From Bacillota bacterium (GTDB lineage: Bacteria > Bacillota > UBA4882 > UBA8346): a stretch of 7,271 nt of DNA. The position numbers and the translations under genes are program-made. The notes under the pieces are model-generated. The model was not told the origin of the DNA. It saw nothing but the letters and a program-made list of their open reading frames with translations, and ran no database searches. The stretch covers positions 1 through 7,271 of the forward strand of contig JAEZJQ010000038.1 of assembly GCA_023436305.1 (NCBI GenBank), read 5' to 3'. Below are positions 5,601 to 7,271 of the stretch, piece after piece (positions within the stretch are counted from its first letter, which is position 1; every line of letters starts with the position of its first letter).

Positions 5601-5656
5601 ATGTTCGAAAGTGTAACCAAAAAGCTGTCATTTCTTATCGTTATCTGACAATACAT
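5601..5656 (+). pseudogene. Remnant of the 5' end of an acr3 gene
   Basis: AAGGAGG (5587-5593) and ATG 5601 begin the peptide MFESVTKKLSFL, which parallels MSDKVTRKLSFL at the start of the present acr3. A one-base loss after CTT (5634-5636) then puts ATCGTTATCTGACA out of frame. Restoring a G gives FLDRYLTI, matching FLDRYLTL of the intact protein. As it stands the frame stops at TGA 5646-5648 after 15 codons, and similarity ends near 5656. The nucleotide match to the intact gene is only partial, so this is an older or different acr3 start and not a recent duplication. It lies where the first gene of a divergent arsR/acr3 pair would be expected. Confidence 0.72.
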
Positions 5657-5672
5657 CGGCGTAAAAAGAAAA

Positions 5673-5681
5673 AAGGTGGGG
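5673..5681 (+). promoter_or_regulatory. Ribosome binding site deciding the start of the CcdA-like gene
   Basis: AAGGTGGGG lies 5 bases before ATG 5687. An in-frame ATG at 5573 would read through the acr3 remnant in the wrong frame, giving a basic, non-conserved leader, and is rejected. Confidence 0.6.
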
Positions 5682-5686
5682 TAGTC

Positions 5687-6343
5687 ATGATTAGTGCTTC
5701 TTCCGGAAACATAGCGTCTATATTTATTTTTGTACCGATTATGGGGGCTTTATCTTTTTTTAGCCCGCGAGTACTTTCAGTTTTTCCAACTAAAATAGGA
5801 TATATTAGTAATTATACTGAACATAATATAAGGAAGTCTTTTTTATACTCATTATTTATTAGTATCGGGTTTATGTTTGTCCTTTCTTTATTGGGTATAG
5901 TCTCAATAACATTACCAGGCATAGCTAAATGGCTCTACCTCTTTTTTTGTATAGTCATTATGCATGAAGGAATGCAACTGATTGGCATTGTAAAGCTTAG
6001 TTCGATTATACCCAGTTATGAGAAGAGTTTTAAAGGCGCATTATTTATAGGAACTTTTGGAGGCTTTTTATTATTCAAGATTCTTACGCGTGTATTGAAT
6101 GCGGCATTTGGTTTTATGGGGAGTACAAAGTTATTTGGTATTATAGTTTTCGTTGCCTACGCTATCGGGCAAAGTGTATTATTATTATCTCTGGAATTAA
6201 TGGTTTCTATCATAAATAATACTCCATATCCCAACACGCAAAGTATTAAAAGCCGAAATAAATTAATAAAAACTATTTTAGGGGTAATTTTCATTTTTAT
6301 GGGATTTATCTTATCTTATTTTGGATTCAGTTATGATTTTTGA
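5687..6343 (+). CDS. CcdA-like membrane protein lacking the redox cysteines
   Basis: This 218-residue protein has about six hydrophobic segments (near 8-30, 52-72, 82-104, 115-131, 148-176 and 194-213). The first reads ALSFFSPRVLSVFPTKIGYI (21-40), parallel to the CcdA motif LSFLSPCVLPLxP, but Arg28 replaces the cysteine. The fourth, GALFIGTFGGFLLFKILT, sits where CcdA has its second Pro-Cys and contains neither residue. The only cysteine is Cys88, in the third segment. Electron transfer of the CcdA kind therefore looks impossible. The gene is much more AT-rich than its neighbours (about 32% GC over 5701-5940 against about 48% in ccdA), which points to a foreign origin. It lies between an acr3 remnant and acr3 and is probably co-transcribed with acr3 (80-base gap). 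The CcdA relation is my reading of motifs, and other members of the broader LysE/CcdA-like membrane superfamily are possible. The function is unknown; it may be a transport or accessory protein. Confidence 0.72.
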   Translation: MISASSGNIASIFIFVPIMGALSFFSPRVLSVFPTKIGYISNYTEHNIRKSFLYSLFISIGFMFVLSLLGIVSITLPGIAKWLYLFFCIVIMHEGMQLIGIVKLSSIIPSYEKSFKGALFIGTFGGFLLFKILTRVLNAAFGFMGSTKLFGIIVFVAYAIGQSVLLLSLELMVSIINNTPYPNTQSIKSRNKLIKTILGVIFIFMGFILSYFGFSYDF

Positions 6344-6423
6344 AATGGGAAAAGAACAAATTAGTTTGTCATTGATGACTGTTTGCGGGTATTTGTTAAA
6401 TATAAATCAAGAGGAGGTAAGGT

Positions 6424-7271
6424 GATGTCTGATAAAGTAACTCGAAAACTATCATTTCTTGACCGTTATTTGACTTTATGGATTTTTACTGGAATGGCTT
6501 TAGGGGTTCTTATGGGTTTCCTTATCCCAGGTGTTGAACGATTTATTAATAAGTTCCAAGTGGGAACCACCAATATTCCTATCGCCATTGGGCTGATTTT
6601 AATGATGTTTCCACCATTCGCCAAAGTAAAATATGAAGAACTCGGTGATGTCCGCGTGTTATCAACGCGACGCAATTGGAAGGTATTGATTCTTTCCCTG
6701 GTGCAAAACTGGATTGTCGGACCGATTTTGATGTTTTTCCTGGCGATTATCTTTTTGGGTGGATATCCTCAATATATGACCGGGTTGATTTTAGTGGGTT
6801 TGGCTCGTTGTATCGCCATGGTGATTGTCTGGAATGAACTGGCTAAGGGAGATACGGAATACGCGGCGGGATTGGTGGCGTTTAACAGTATTTTTCAAGT
6901 ATTGTTCTATAGTTTTTATGCCTGGATTTTTATCACGGTCCTGCCTCCGCTCTTCGGTTTAAAGGGTAGCGCCGTTCATGTGAGTATCGTTCAGATTGCC
7001 AAAAGTGTCTTTATCTATCTGGGAATTCCCTTTATCGCCGGAATGTTGACCCGTTATTTTATGATCAAAGCCAAGGGAAAGGAATGGTATCAAACCAAAT
7101 TTATCCCCAAGATCAGCCCGGTTACGTTGATCGCTTTATTATTTACCATTGTGGTGATGTTTAGTTTGAAAGGTGATTTGATTGTCCGGATTCCCATGGA
7201 TGTGATTCGGATCGCGGTGCCACTCTTGATTTACTTTAGCGTGATGTTTCTGGTGAGCTTTTGGATGAGTA
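6424..7271 (+). CDS. acr3: ACR3-family arsenite efflux permease (3' end outside window)
   Basis: The frame gives 282 complete codons and runs off the right edge; the family is about 350 residues, so roughly 70 are missing. The N-terminus MSDKVTRKLSFLDRYLTLW and the segment MMFPPFAKVKYEELGDV (60-76) are typical. The key helix LVGLARCIAMVIVWNELAKGD contains Cys129, which matches the conserved cysteine essential for As(III) transport in ACR3 proteins. The conserved Glu of a later helix lies beyond the window. GAGGAGGT (6411-6418) supports the start. ACR3 exports arsenite (H2AsO3-/As(OH)3) using the proton motive force. Control is expected from the divergent CVC-type arsR. The first 177 bases are AT-rich (about 37% GC) while the rest is about 44%, which may mark a recombination junction. 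This protein is ACR3 (BASS superfamily) and not ArsB. Confidence 0.95.

Noticed and set aside
5573..5686. N-terminal extension of the CcdA-like gene starting at ATG 5573
   Set aside because: It reads the acr3 remnant and its ribosome binding site in another frame and gives a basic, low-complexity leader. ATG 5687 has its own Shine-Dalgarno-like sequence.
6356..6379. Small inverted repeats ACAAA/TTTGT and GTCAT/ATGAC before acr3
   Set aside because: Five-base arms in AT-rich DNA are weak evidence. No T-run follows, and they do not match either ArsR operator pattern.
6466..6675. Minus-strand ORF opposite acr3, and similar antisense ORFs at 330-530, 816-1127, 1158-1592, 2060-2434, 3252-3530 and 4313-4633
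   Set aside because: All lie antisense to well-supported genes, show no domain signatures, and follow from the codon pattern of the sense strand.

Overview
The window is a metalloid-resistance and thiol-redox island, probably from an anaerobic member of the Bacillota (Firmicutes). The evidence is strong AGGAGG-type ribosome binding sites, moderate GC (about 48% over 300 bases of ccdA, counted by hand), a CoA-disulfide-reductase-like flavoprotein, the remains of a 2[4Fe-4S] ferredoxin gene, and ArsR/ACR3-type genes. The species cannot be named from the sequence.

Layout. The last 24 codons of an unidentified gene end at 77, followed by a small hairpin terminator. A CoA-disulfide-reductase-like FAD/NADH oxidoreductase (264-1613) comes next. 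An ArsR repressor (1714-2043) follows, with an operator-like inverted repeat over its promoter. Then come a small CANC thioredoxin-fold protein with a Cys-rich tail (2139-2417), a 34-nt imperfect inverted repeat built of heptads, an ArsP/DUF318-type permease (2563-3579), a ferredoxin pseudogene with three lesions (3618-3879), a membrane-anchored thioredoxin (3895-4347) and, overlapping it by ATGA, a CcdA electron-transfer membrane protein (4344-5048). A terminator closes this block. On the minus strand lies a second ArsR with a classical CVC metalloid site (5123-5461). Its upstream region holds a perfect 9+9 bp operator-like repeat. To its right are a short frameshifted remnant of the 5' end of an acr3 gene (5601-~5656), an AT-rich gene for a CcdA-like membrane protein without the redox cysteines (5687-6343), and a full-looking acr3 arsenite efflux gene that runs off the window (6424-7271).

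How the genes may work together (inference). ACR3 under the CVC-type ArsR is a standard arsenite efflux module. The left block looks like a route for moving reducing power: NAD(P)H flavoprotein and small cytoplasmic CxxC protein inside, CcdA across the membrane, anchored thioredoxin outside. It is paired with a permease of the family that includes exporters of trivalent organoarsenicals. The ferredoxin that once belonged to the block has decayed.

The most unusual part is the right end. An AT-rich segment (about 32% GC) with a cysteine-free CcdA homologue separates the old acr3 start from the present acr3, whose first ~180 bases are also AT-rich. This suggests that the present acr3 may be a recombinant gene brought in together with its odd neighbour.
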